Source: Dyadobacter flavalbus
GTDB taxonomy: Bacteria; Bacteroidota; Bacteroidia; Cytophagales; Spirosomataceae
NCBI RefSeq assembly: GCF_006149045.1
Contig: NZ_VBSN01000059.1
Span: 62,001-126,000 of the forward strand
DNA: 64,000 nt
Direction: 5' to 3'
The notes under the pieces were generated by a model. That model did not search any database and was not told the DNA's origin. It saw nothing but the letters and a program-made list of their open reading frames with translations. A program made the position numbers and the translations under genes. Positions 26,301-34,657 of the stretch are shown piece after piece. Within the stretch, counting starts at the first letter, position 1, and each line of letters begins with the position of its first letter.

Positions 26301-26965
26301 TTCTGGATGGCAATGCGTTTGTCCATATCATTCTTGATACGGACGTACGCAAAAAAGGAAATCAGTATGGAAATCAGGGCGGCAATAATCAGCAGAACCG
26401 GTGTATATGTAATGTAGATCTGCTGTTGTTCCAGCCTGGCCTGTAAAATCTTGTTTTCCTCCTTTTTGATCCTGTCAATCATCAACCGAAGGTCATCCAT
26501 CAGTTTTTTACCTTTCAGCATTTCCCTCAGACGGTCGTCGGTATTATCGACATAAGAGGAATTTTTGCTTGCCTGATCAATGATGTATTGCATCTGGCCG
26601 AATTTGGCTTCATAAAGTGCCTTTACTTCTCGCAGGTTTTTTTGCTGTACAGGACTTTCAGCAGTCAGTTCCTGCAGGTTGTTATAACTATTGGTGGTTT
26701 TTTCATAAGCGCCTTTGTAAGGATCAAGAAATGCCGGTTCGGATGTGATCAGAAAGCCGCGCTGACCGGTTTCTGCATCTTTCATGTGCGAGATGATACT
26801 TTCTGCTTCAATCAAAACCTCGTTTGTATGATTCACCAGCCGGGAATTATTGATCAGTTTCTGTGTGCTGTAATACGACGCCAGAAGACTGAAAAACAAA
26901 AGCAGAATGGAAAAGGAAAATACAATTCTTAATTGCTGTATGATTGAATTAGAAGTTTTCGTCAT
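23357..26965 (-). CDS. CHASE3-HAMP-GAF hybrid histidine kinase with three receivers
   Basis: 1202 residues from the ATG at 26965; the longer frame begins at a TTG. Order: membrane helix (about 12-34), CHASE3 sensor with DAETGQRGFLIT (about 65-76), second helix (about 185-207), HAMP, GAF (about 290-440), a long Glu/Gln-rich coiled coil (about 445-540), HisKA with FLANMSHELRTPLNSIL, HATPase (DSGIGV, GGTGLGLSISRELV), then receivers near 800, 935 and 1080. The second receiver keeps its Asp (VILDMGIPD) but has KT instead of the usual KP after its lysine. CHASE3-GAF kinases of this type respond to unknown stress signals. It heads the receiver/CheR/CheB genes. Confidence 0.9.
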   Translation of the reverse strand: MTKTSNSIIQQLRIVFSFSILLLFFSLLASYYSTQKLINNSRLVNHTNEVLIEAESIISHMKDAETGQRGFLITSEPAFLDPYKGAYEKTTNSYNNLQELTAESPVQQKNLREVKALYEAKFGQMQYIIDQASKNSSYVDNTDDRLREMLKGKKLMDDLRLMIDRIKKEENKILQARLEQQQIYITYTPVLLIIAALISILISFFAYVRIKNDMDKRIAIQKVEEEKYRETQKRIAHIEQVTQEVSAGNYDAKSLDENEDELGRISFALNTMTESLKVTFDDLSRQNWLQKGAVSISDAIRGERVLKKLASNLMKTMTEYAGAQIGTIYIVENTWNYKLTGSYAIQHAPENLKTGEGLAGQVIESKKPLFIQQIPDDYLKVTSTLGDSKPAAIAILPLTYAYECIGIIELGFLKMPEPIVMKFLEDNLESIATGVNSALDYLKLQNFLEETQTQAEELQTQHNELENLNAELEAQSQKLQASEEELRVQQEELQQTNEELEERSGLLEEKNFEIQKKAEELELTTRYKSEFLANMSHELRTPLNSILLLSRLLAENNEENLNEEQIEYATVIQSSGNGLLGLIDEILDLSKIEAGKMDLEYAKVSVHEISSDMSALFAPVARQKGLEFSIAVAPEVPQVIETDKMRLEQILKNLISNALKFTSAGFVKVNMQLREEDHGILCISVIDSGIGVAPEKQLHIFEAFQQADGSTKRKYGGTGLGLSISRELVKLLGGEITLTSAVNEGSDFTVCIPLERRDETEEAAPEKTTFPISHKDEPQTRIIPDLQSQFRSSVIPAAIADDRDNIEENDKVILIIEDDTVFAKSLLEYTRRHKYKGIVSVRGDEGLLLAEKFRPMGILLDIQLPVMSGWEVMDKLKENPKTRHIPVHIMSSHRMKNESLLKGAVDFIDKPVALDKMQEVFKKIEYIISRKTSKVLIVEDNPMHAKALAYFLGTFNIHSELKSNINEGVQALKNNQVDCVILDMGIPDKKAYDTLEEAKKNPGLENIPIIIFTGKSLSMPEELRIKQYADSIIVKTAHSYQRMLDEVSLFLHVVEENKNASKKASEQKKLGGLSEILSNKTVLIADDDVRNIFSLTKSLENYKMNVITALDGKEALQKLEENPDVDVVLLDMMMPQMDGYETAKRIRENFQWRNLPVIAVTAKAMTGDREKCINAGASDYITKPVDIDQLISLLRVWLYEKY

Positions 26966-26995
26966 AGGTAATGTAATGCTGAATTTCAATTTGTT

Positions 26996-28579
26996 TTAAG
27001 ATTCTGATAGGTCATTTTCCTGAACCAGCGGCAGTACGAGGATAAACTGCGAACCTTCATTTTCCACGCTCTGGGCAGAAATCAGACCGTTGTGTTTGTC
27101 AATAATTTTCTTTGCAATGGCCAGTCCGATTCCGGTACCTTCATAGGTGCTGATGTTGTTGAGCCGCTGAAAGATTACAAATATCCTGTCCAAAAACTTT
27201 TCATCAAACCCGATCCCGTTATCAGCGATGACAATCCGGCAGAAAAGGCCGTCTGCAACCGCAGGCTCATCCATTCCTTTGGATCCGATCAGCGTTGATG
27301 AAATGGTGATCAGCGGTGGCGTGCCCGGTTTGGAAAACTTGAGTGCGTTGCCGATCAGATTTTGGAATACTTGCCTGATCTGGCTTGGAATGGTATCTGT
27401 AACGGGTAAAGGATGAACCCGAACCACTGCATTTTTTTCTTCAATAACTTCATCGAAGTCAACTAATATCTCATCGATCAGGGAGTTAAGGTTTGTTTGT
27501 TGAAAGTTTGCTTTAACAGAAAGCCTTGAATATTCCAGCAGATCGGTGATCAGCCGCGACATTCTTGCCGAGGAATTAATGGACCGGTTCAGGTAAGCAG
27601 TAGCTTCTTCGTTTCCGGTCAGGTATTTTTCCTTGATCAGATGGCTGAACGTCTGAATTTTTCTGAGGGGTTCTTTAAGGTCGTGTGATACAACCCATGC
27701 AAACTGCTGAAGTTCGTGATTGGTAGTTTCCAGTTCCGTATTCTTGTCAAGCAGCTCGCGCGTACGCAGTTCCACTTTATGTTCCAGCAGTTCGTTCGCC
27801 ATTTTCTGCTCATGAATATCGGTAAATGTACCGACCCACCGCACGATGGCGCCATTCTGGGTGATCGGAATAATTTTCAGCAAAAAATATTTGTATTCAT
27901 CAGATTCAAGGGCCTTAAGCCTGGCTTCGCGCGTAAATTCCTGGCCGGCTGCGAAATGCTCAGACCAGCGCTCCGTGAAAAAATCGTCGGGATGCATTTC
28001 GGGGAATACATGGGCACTGGACGAATACTGAAACCAGTGTTCATTTACAAATTCAATATCTCCTTCAACATTGACGGTAAATGCGATTTGGGGCAAAGAT
28101 TCAAGTATAAACTGCATTTCATGCATTCGGAATGCAAGTTCTTCCTGCGCATTTTTCCTGATCTCGATTTCATTCTGAAGCGAATGCTGAATGGCTTTTA
28201 GTTCCTGCTGCTGCTGGAAAAGCTTATAGAATGTTTTCACTTTCAGCAACAGGATGTCGGGATCAACAGGCTTGGTAAGATAGTCGATTCCGCCTGAGGA
28301 ATAGCCCTTTGTAATGAATTTTTTCTCTTTATTTACCGCTGATAGAAAAATGATCGGTGTGTCTTTTGCCTTGCTGAACCCTGAAATTGCTTCTGCTACT
28401 TCAAATCCGTCCATGCCGGGCATCTGCACGTCCATAATAATAACGGAGTAGCTGTTGTTCAGGATTTTTTTAAGAGCTTCTTCACCTGAGCCTGCGCTGT
28501 CCGTTTTGAACTGGTGCAGTTCAAGTATTTTTTTTAAAGGAAGAATGTTTTCCGGCCTGTCGTCGACAATCAGAATCAT
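26996..28579 (-). CDS. Receiver-PAS-histidine kinase
   Basis: 527 residues, no membrane segment, so cytoplasmic. It begins with a receiver domain (IVDDRPENILPL, phosphorylated Asp in VIIMDVQMPGMDGFEV, Lys in GIDYLTKPVDPDIL), followed by a coiled coil and a PAS domain (about 150-265), HisKA with FAWVVSHDLKEPLRKIQTF (about 293-311) and a HATPase domain (IADNGIGFDEKF, YEGTGIGLAIAKKI). The histidine region resembles the phytochrome-type kinases. The gap to the next gene is about 30 bases, so it is probably the first gene of the transcript containing the hybrid kinase, receiver, CheR and CheB. Confidence 0.9.
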   Translation of the reverse strand: MILIVDDRPENILPLKKILELHQFKTDSAGSGEEALKKILNNSYSVIIMDVQMPGMDGFEVAEAISGFSKAKDTPIIFLSAVNKEKKFITKGYSSGGIDYLTKPVDPDILLLKVKTFYKLFQQQQELKAIQHSLQNEIEIRKNAQEELAFRMHEMQFILESLPQIAFTVNVEGDIEFVNEHWFQYSSSAHVFPEMHPDDFFTERWSEHFAAGQEFTREARLKALESDEYKYFLLKIIPITQNGAIVRWVGTFTDIHEQKMANELLEHKVELRTRELLDKNTELETTNHELQQFAWVVSHDLKEPLRKIQTFSHLIKEKYLTGNEEATAYLNRSINSSARMSRLITDLLEYSRLSVKANFQQTNLNSLIDEILVDFDEVIEEKNAVVRVHPLPVTDTIPSQIRQVFQNLIGNALKFSKPGTPPLITISSTLIGSKGMDEPAVADGLFCRIVIADNGIGFDEKFLDRIFVIFQRLNNISTYEGTGIGLAIAKKIIDKHNGLISAQSVENEGSQFILVLPLVQENDLSES

Positions 28580-28670
28580 AAATTGTTGGTAAAAATGCTA
28601 ACTTCTTAAAATCGATGACTGCGATAAACTGCGAAAGTAGCAAATTAGGAAGCTATCATACCAAGTAAAA

Positions 28671-28771
28671 GGCAAAATTTGCCCAGGCATTATGAACCTC
28701 GTTTGTATATGTACAGTAAAAATCGATTTCTTGAAATCAGGATATGCAGGTTCTGTAATTATTTAGAACCT
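28671..28771. promoter_or_regulatory. Cluster of three inverted repeats upstream of sensor operon
   Basis: Within 101 bases there are ggcaaa-a-tttgcc (28671-28683), gatttc-tt-gaaatc (28725-28738) and aggttct...agaacct (28748-28754 and 28765-28771). They lie between the 3' end of the small gene at 28844 and the start of the sensor operon at 28579. They could be regulator sites or a terminator; none has a clear T-run. Confidence 0.4.
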
Positions 28772-28843
28772 TTCAAAATGTCATAAAAACCATACCAAAA
28801 AGCACTTATCCGGGTCGTTGTGACCATATCGGCATGGGCCGGA

Positions 28844-29113
28844 TTAATGCGGGTTTTCCAGTAAAGTTTCCCTGACTGTGGTTTTTAGTTCTTCCACCCA
28901 TTTCTGAACAGTGATCATCGGATGAACAAAAGGCGTTTCGAAATCCTCGTCGATGGAAGTAAGTCCTTTTTCCTTAACAAGTTGTTTGATGGCCTCCACA
29001 AGATATTCTTTTGAATGATCATATTCGGTATCCTCGTTTACTTCACTTACTTGTTCCAGAAACAGGTACATTTCCGAAAGAAGGTCTTCTGAAAGGCTGG
29101 TCGGCTCGGGCAT
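28844..29113 (-). CDS. Small acidic unknown protein
   Basis: 89 residues, acidic, soluble and helical by eye, with no recognised motif. It starts 20 bases after the stop of the 72-residue gene at 29134, so the two are probably co-transcribed. It lies between the sensor-kinase operon and the glycogen/trehalose genes. Confidence 0.6.
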   Translation of the reverse strand: MPEPTSLSEDLLSEMYLFLEQVSEVNEDTEYDHSKEYLVEAIKQLVKEKGLTSIDEDFETPFVHPMITVQKWVEELKTTVRETLLENPH

Positions 29114-29133
29114 ATGGGAAAAGGTTTATGTTT

Positions 29134-29352
29134 TTAGTTGATGGCCTGCAATGCTTCTTCGCCTTCTTCCGTCAGGCTTGCAGTCCTGTTTTTCAGCGTA
29201 ATTTCGGACTTGTGAACGCTTGCCAGTCCGTGTTCTGCAAGTAATTCCGTTGCATTGTGATATTCATCTTCTGTGCAGTCCGGTAAATGCGACAGCATGA
29301 GCGGATTGGCTACTTTGAACAATTTAAGCGCTTCCTGTACTTCCTGGGTCAT
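29134..29352 (-). CDS. Small unknown protein, winged-helix-like
   Basis: 72 residues. The layout NATELLAEHGLASVHKSEITLKNRTASLTEEGEEALQAI resembles the last helix and beta-wing of a small winged-helix domain (the LTxxGxxAL ending is common in them), but it is too short for certainty. It is divergent from glgX and precedes the 89-residue gene by 20 bases. Confidence 0.55.
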   Translation of the reverse strand: MTQEVQEALKLFKVANPLMLSHLPDCTEDEYHNATELLAEHGLASVHKSEITLKNRTASLTEEGEEALQAIN

Positions 29353-29539
29353 TTCTCGTATTCGTTACTGGTTAGTTGTGGAATTTCTTCCCTGCGATCT
29401 TTTCCGACCGTTGGCATAATTTTATAGCAAAAGGTGTACTCAAAGAATTTTCACTCACAAATAATGTGAACAAGCTATTTGGAAAAGCAGATTTGGACAC
29501 TTGGTCGAAATCGTTTTTTTGGGATTAAAACTATATAAA

Positions 29540-31708
29540 ATGAGAAAAATTTCTAACAAGAAAGTAGTTGATCAATCAGTACTGGACAATGTAATTGTTT
29601 ATCCCGGCCAGCCTTACCCATTGGGTGCAACTTATGACGGAATAGGAGTAAACTTTGCCTTGTACTCAGAAAATGCAACAGGTGTGGATTTGTGTCTGTT
29701 TGATAGCCCGGAAAGCCTGTCTGAGAATATTAAAATTGAGATTGGGGAAGTCTCGCATCATGTATGGCATGTTTACGTGCCAGGCCTTAAACCCGGACAA
29801 TTGTACGGTTACCGCGTACACGGACCGTTTGAACCCGAGCAGGGCCACCGTTTTAACCCGAATAAATTACTGATTGATCCGTATGCAAAAGCCATTTCCG
29901 GAACAATCCAGTGGCACGATGCACTTTTTGGCTATGTAATCGGAGATGAGAACGAAGATCTGAGTTACAGCGAACTGGACAGCGCGCCTTATATCCCGAA
30001 ATCGGTTGTAGTGGATCCTGAATTTGACTGGGAAGGCGTGCAGTCGCCCAATATTCCTTACCATGATACCATTATTTATGAAACCCATGTAAAAGGTTTT
30101 ACTTACCTGAACCCGGAAATACCCGAGGAAATCAGAGGTTCTTACGCAGCTATGGGACATCCCGCTACGATTACTTACCTTAAAAATCTGGGAGTAAATG
30201 CCGTTGAGCTGATGCCTGTGCATCATTTCATTGCAGACCGCCATCTGAAAGAACGTGAACTTACCAATTACTGGGGATACAATTCCATCGGCTTTTTCTC
30301 GCCGGATGTACGTTACAGCAGTTCCGGAACACACGGCGATCAGGTGCTGGAATTTAAAAATATGGTGAAAGAACTTCACAGGGCAGGAATTGAAGTGATT
30401 CTGGACGTAGTTTACAACCATACCGGCGAAGGAAATCACATGGGCCCGACGCTTTCGTTCAAAGGTGTGGACAATGCATCCTATTACCGGCTCATGGACG
30501 GACGTTACTATATGGACTATACCGGAACCGGCAATACGCTCAATGCAAGGCTTCCAAGCGTACTGCGCCTGATTATGGACAGCCTGCGTTACTGGATCAC
30601 GGAAATGCATGTAGACGGATTCCGTTTTGACCTTGCTTCCACGCTGGCAAGAGAGCTTCATGAAGTGGACAGACTGAGTGCTTTCTTCGATATTATTCAT
30701 CAGGACCCCATTATTTCGCAGGTGAAACTGATTGCCGAACCGTGGGACGTTGGCCATAACGGATATCAGGTGGGTAAATTCCCGATCGGCTGGGCGGAGT
30801 GGAATGGTCTTTACCGCGATTGCATGCGTGATTTCTGGCGCGGAGCAGACAGCATGCTTGCTGAATTTGCAGAACGTTTTACAGGAAGTTCAGATCTCTA
30901 CAAAGGTGAATACAGACGTCCGACGGCGAGTATAAATTTTATCACGGCACACGACGGTTTTACACTCAACGATCTGGTTTCGTATAATGAAAAGCGTAAT
31001 TCTGCAAACGGGGAGAACAATCAGGATGGTGACAGCCATAACCGTTCATGGAACTGCGGCGTGGAAGGCCCGACGGACGATCCCGAAATTATTGAACTGA
31101 GAAACAAGCAGAAACGGAATTTCCTGACTACGCTCTTCTTGTCACAAGGCGTTCCGATGCTGGTTGCCGGTGACGAATGGGGACGTACCCAGCAGGGCAA
31201 TAACAACGCTTACTGCCAGGATAACGAGATTTCGTGGCTCAACTGGGAACATGTGGACCCCAAATTACTTGAGTTCTCGCAAAAACTGGTTGCATTCAGT
31301 AAAGCACACCGTTCGTTCCGGCGTAAAGACTGGTTCAGAGGTTTGCCGATCAAGGGGGTTGGACTGGAAGACATCGCCTGGTTCCTGCCCGAAGGTGCCG
31401 AGATGCCAGACGAAAACTGGAACCATGATTATGCCAAATCACTTGGAATCTATCTGAACGGCAAAGGAATCCGCCACGTAAATAAAAAAGGCGAGCCTAT
31501 TTACGATGACAACTTTTATCTTGTCTTCAATGCGCACTACGAACCCGTTACTTATGTTTTGCCTCCTGAAAAATACGGTCAGGAATGGCATAAGGTAATT
31601 GATACCAGCGAAGGAACAATCGATGAGAACGGGCCGGTATTTAATGCCGGTGCAGAAGTGACCGTTGACAGCAGATCAGTTATGGTTTTTAAAAATATCC
31701 TGGCTTAA
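29540..31708 (+). CDS. glgX: Glycogen debranching enzyme (GlgX/TreX)
   Basis: 722 residues from the ATG at 29540; the frame opens at a TTG at 29501. An N-terminal CBM48 domain (GATYDGIGVNFALYSENATGVDLCLF) leads to a GH13 barrel. Catalytic residues are the nucleophile Asp in VDGFRFDLAS, the acid/base Glu in LIAEPWDVG and the stabilising His-Asp in ITAHDGFTLNDLVSYN. It hydrolyses alpha-1,6 branches of glycogen or maltodextrin. Because treZ follows after 2 bases, it may play the TreX role in trehalose synthesis; sequence alone does not separate the two. No treY is in the window. Confidence 0.92.
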   Translation: MRKISNKKVVDQSVLDNVIVYPGQPYPLGATYDGIGVNFALYSENATGVDLCLFDSPESLSENIKIEIGEVSHHVWHVYVPGLKPGQLYGYRVHGPFEPEQGHRFNPNKLLIDPYAKAISGTIQWHDALFGYVIGDENEDLSYSELDSAPYIPKSVVVDPEFDWEGVQSPNIPYHDTIIYETHVKGFTYLNPEIPEEIRGSYAAMGHPATITYLKNLGVNAVELMPVHHFIADRHLKERELTNYWGYNSIGFFSPDVRYSSSGTHGDQVLEFKNMVKELHRAGIEVILDVVYNHTGEGNHMGPTLSFKGVDNASYYRLMDGRYYMDYTGTGNTLNARLPSVLRLIMDSLRYWITEMHVDGFRFDLASTLARELHEVDRLSAFFDIIHQDPIISQVKLIAEPWDVGHNGYQVGKFPIGWAEWNGLYRDCMRDFWRGADSMLAEFAERFTGSSDLYKGEYRRPTASINFITAHDGFTLNDLVSYNEKRNSANGENNQDGDSHNRSWNCGVEGPTDDPEIIELRNKQKRNFLTTLFLSQGVPMLVAGDEWGRTQQGNNNAYCQDNEISWLNWEHVDPKLLEFSQKLVAFSKAHRSFRRKDWFRGLPIKGVGLEDIAWFLPEGAEMPDENWNHDYAKSLGIYLNGKGIRHVNKKGEPIYDDNFYLVFNAHYEPVTYVLPPEKYGQEWHKVIDTSEGTIDENGPVFNAGAEVTVDSRSVMVFKNILA

Positions 31709-31710
31709 AA

Positions 31711-33549
31711 ATGAATTCAGAGCAATTACTATTCAAGATACCCGGGGTAAGGTTTGATGAGGATGGACAGGCAATCCTAACCGTGTGGGCCCCGGAAGCA
31801 GAGCAGGTTCAGATCCAACTTGAGAATAAAGAGCTGAAATTACCGCTTCAGAAAGAAAGTTACGGTTACTGGCAGCTGGAAACAGAAAGGATACGGCCCG
31901 GTGACTTGTACCGGTTTATCATTGACGGAAAAGACCCGCTTCCCGATCCGGCAACGCTTTCCCAGCCGGAAGGCGTTCATGGCCCGTCGGAAGCGATTGA
32001 CATTCAGGCATACAAATGGCATGACAATGACTGGGAAAACCCATTCCTGAAGGATTATATCACGTACGAACTGCATACCGGCACTTTCACACCGGAAGGC
32101 ACCTTTGCAGCCATGGAAGAAAAGCTGGATCATTTGGTGGAACTCGGCATTACAGCCATTGAAATCATGCCGGTTTCACAGTTTGCAGGAGGAAGAAACT
32201 GGGGCTATGACGGCGTTTTTCCTTATTGCGTGCAGGATTCGTATGGCGGGGCAAAAGGTCTGCAGCAATTGGTGGATGCCTGTCACCGGAAAGGGCTGGC
32301 TGTTATTCTGGATGTTGTTTACAACCATATTGGGCCGGAAGGGAATGTTCTTTCGCAGTACGGACCTTACTTTACAGATAAATACAATACGCCGTGGGGA
32401 AATGCCATCAACTTCGATGACGCTTGGTGTGATGGCGTAAGACAGTATTTTATCGAGAATGCGCTGATGTGGTTCCGTGATTTTCATATTGACGCACTGC
32501 GAATGGATGCCGTTCATGCCATCAAGGATTTCAGTCCGGTGCATCTGCTGGAAGAAATCAGGGCGAGGCTGGACGAATACATGGAAGAATCCGGAAAAAC
32601 GCATTACCTGATTGTGGAAATGGACCTGAACGATACCCGCTTCATCAATCCGGTTTCAAAAGGCGGCTACGGAATGGATGCACAATGGATTGACGAATTT
32701 CATCATGCACTGCGTGTTTCCTCGGGTCAGGAACGGAATGGGTATTATTCCGATTTCGAACCCATCACTTCTCTAGCCAAATCGTACAAAGATGCATACG
32801 TATTTGACGGAATATTTTCGGAACACCGCAAAAGGAAGTTCGGGGTAAAAGCAGAAGGAAATCCGGGCAGCCAGTTTGTGGTTTTTTCACAGAACCATGA
32901 TCATGTCGGTAACCGCATGCTTGGCGAAAGAACGAGCCAGCTTGTGAGTTATGATATGCAGAAACTGCTGGCCGGCGCTGTGATTGTAAGTCCATATCAG
33001 CCGTTTTTCTTTATGGGCGAGGAGTGGAGCGAAAGCAACCCGTTCCAGTACTTTGTAAGCCATACGGATCAGGAACTGGCAGAAGCCGTCAGAAAAGGCA
33101 GAAAAAGTGAATTCGCCGCATTTCATCTGGAAGGGGAAGCGCCGGACCCGGTTTCGGAAGAGACGTTCAACAACTCGAAGCTTCAGTGGGAATTGCTGGA
33201 AAAGGAAAGTCATCAAACGATGTTCCGGTACTATAAAAAGCTGATTGAGCTGAGAAAGGAAATGCCGGCACTGAACAGCCCCGACCGTAATGCCATGGAA
33301 GTAGAAGCAAATCCTGAAGAGGAAACAATTACCATTCATCGCTGGTCCGGAGATACGCATATTGCCGGAATTCTCAATTTTTCAAAATCTGTTCGTTCCG
33401 TTATTTTGCCGGAAGCGGTAGATCAGTGGCAGAAGCTGATTGCCTCGTCGGATGAAGAATGGAACGGCCCTGGAACCTTGCCGGATGAGGAAGATACCAA
33501 TGCTGTAAATGTGCAGCCGGAATCATTCACATTGTTTTCAGGCGTATAA
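31711..33549 (+). CDS. treZ: Malto-oligosyltrehalose trehalohydrolase
   Basis: 612 residues. The N-terminal CBM48-like domain (about 1-95) begins with PGVRFDEDGQAILTVWAPEAEQVQI. The GH13 barrel has FAGGRNWGYDGVFPYCVQDSYGG, typical of TreZ, the nucleophile Asp in IDALRMDAVHAI, the acid/base Glu in LIVEMDLNDTRF and the His-Asp pair in FSQNHDHVGNR. The enzyme releases trehalose from maltooligosyltrehalose made by TreY. It is tightly coupled to glgX (2 bases apart). The missing TreY must be encoded elsewhere if the pathway works. Confidence 0.92.
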   Translation: MNSEQLLFKIPGVRFDEDGQAILTVWAPEAEQVQIQLENKELKLPLQKESYGYWQLETERIRPGDLYRFIIDGKDPLPDPATLSQPEGVHGPSEAIDIQAYKWHDNDWENPFLKDYITYELHTGTFTPEGTFAAMEEKLDHLVELGITAIEIMPVSQFAGGRNWGYDGVFPYCVQDSYGGAKGLQQLVDACHRKGLAVILDVVYNHIGPEGNVLSQYGPYFTDKYNTPWGNAINFDDAWCDGVRQYFIENALMWFRDFHIDALRMDAVHAIKDFSPVHLLEEIRARLDEYMEESGKTHYLIVEMDLNDTRFINPVSKGGYGMDAQWIDEFHHALRVSSGQERNGYYSDFEPITSLAKSYKDAYVFDGIFSEHRKRKFGVKAEGNPGSQFVVFSQNHDHVGNRMLGERTSQLVSYDMQKLLAGAVIVSPYQPFFFMGEEWSESNPFQYFVSHTDQELAEAVRKGRKSEFAAFHLEGEAPDPVSEETFNNSKLQWELLEKESHQTMFRYYKKLIELRKEMPALNSPDRNAMEVEANPEEETITIHRWSGDTHIAGILNFSKSVRSVILPEAVDQWQKLIASSDEEWNGPGTLPDEEDTNAVNVQPESFTLFSGV

Positions 33550-33551
33550 AA

Positions 33552-34277
33552 TCAAAGTCTGGAAATCTGAAAGGTGTGTACTGTTAAAGGCGCATCTTTC
33601 AGATCTTCCCTGAATTCCTTCACATCTTTAAATGTCAGCTTGGAAACCAGTTTCGATTCGTAAGTAATCCTGAAACTATCTGTAATAAAAGGCCATGGCT
33701 CGATTGTAAGTTCGGATTCGTTCTTGGACCACAATTGATATTGCAGATTGTCCGGCCCGCCGCTGATTTCAATTTTTCTGTTTTCAGGCTGGATCTGCTG
33801 CTGGCAGATCAATAGCGAAAGTGCGTCGCACCATTCCAGAATGGCATAAGCCCGTGTAATTTCCTCTTTTTTTATACCTGTCTCTTTCAGCCATTTTCGG
33901 TCCCATTTTTCCAGCATTTTACAAAATGCCCTTGCATTTTTTTGTTCCGAATTCTGGTATAAAAACTGGATATGGCGCGAAGTAAGCAAGGCGATGTAAC
34001 GGCTTTTTGATAACGCAAGTTGCAGCAGTTCATCGCATTTTGCCTCTTCAAACACACGCATTTTGAAATTGATCGGACCGCCGTTCTCATTGATCAGGTT
34101 ATCGTCATTCACAAATTCGTTGAATGCATCATCGTGTTCCGTTGTGGCAATAATGGTTTCAAGCCAGCGTTCCGGACGCATGTCATTTTTCCAGTGATAA
34201 CAGAATTGTCCGGCAAGCAATCCGTGCGCACGCTGCGAGATAATCTGCCAGCCTTTTTCCTGATAATTAACGATCAT
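33552..34277 (-). CDS. DUF3891 family protein
   Basis: 241 residues, soluble. The N-terminus MIVNYQEKGWQIISQRAHGLLAGQFCYHWK and the motif TTEHDDAFNEF match DUF3891, a helical family of unknown function with several conserved His and Asp residues reminiscent of metal-dependent phosphohydrolase-like folds (inference). Its stop is 2 bases from the convergent treZ stop. DUF3891 genes are frequently near trehalose and glycogen genes in Bacteroidota, so a link with that pathway is possible. Confidence 0.8.
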   Translation of the reverse strand: MIVNYQEKGWQIISQRAHGLLAGQFCYHWKNDMRPERWLETIIATTEHDDAFNEFVNDDNLINENGGPINFKMRVFEEAKCDELLQLALSKSRYIALLTSRHIQFLYQNSEQKNARAFCKMLEKWDRKWLKETGIKKEEITRAYAILEWCDALSLLICQQQIQPENRKIEISGGPDNLQYQLWSKNESELTIEPWPFITDSFRITYESKLVSKLTFKDVKEFREDLKDAPLTVHTFQISRL

Positions 34278-34360
34278 GTTATTTGAAAAGTGAGATGTGA
34301 AAGGGGGTAAGTAAAATGGAAGTAAAATGTAAAATGGTTGGTTTTTGAAATGAGGTTACA

Positions 34361-34399
34361 AAAAGAACCGGGCAGATGAAATTTATGCCCGGTTCTTTT
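34361..34399 (-). terminator. Strong terminator of the 59-residue gene
   Basis: A perfect 14-bp inverted repeat (aaaagaaccgggca at 34361-34374, tgcccggttctttt at 34386-34399) with an 11-base loop. On the minus strand the stem ends in a run of T, as expected of an intrinsic terminator for the gene ending at 34431. Confidence 0.8.
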
Positions 34400-34430
34400 A
34401 TTTATCCAATTCCCGTATATACTTTTTCGT

Positions 34431-34610
34431 TTAGCTTTGCTGCTGTTTCTGGCTTTTGCCGGAACTATGTTGCTCTTGCTTGTTATGCGTAATATGATCG
34501 CCTTTTACGGTTTCTTCTTCCTGATGTCTGCTGTCCAGATTATCCTTGTTTTCAGTTCTGGTTTGGGAACTCTGGCTTTGCTGTCCGTTTCCCGATTGTG
34601 ACTGTTTCAT
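34431..34610 (-). CDS. 59-residue Gln/Ser-rich hydrophilic protein
   Basis: An ATG at 34610 opens a 59-residue frame ending in TAA at 34431-34433. It is built almost entirely of Gln, Ser, Glu, Lys, Asn and His (for example MKQSQSGNGQQSQSSQ at the start and GKSQKQQQS at the end), with no hydrophobic core, so it should be disordered. Such low-complexity hydrophilic proteins resemble hydrophilins linked to stress or desiccation. A perfect terminator hairpin follows, supporting a real transcript. The gene is close to trehalose genes. Function is inference. Confidence 0.6.
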   Translation of the reverse strand: MKQSQSGNGQQSQSSQTRTENKDNLDSRHQEEETVKGDHITHNKQEQHSSGKSQKQQQS

Positions 34611-34657
34611 GAGTTCAGAATTTGATTCTGAATGATAAACAAAAAATATTGTGCCAG

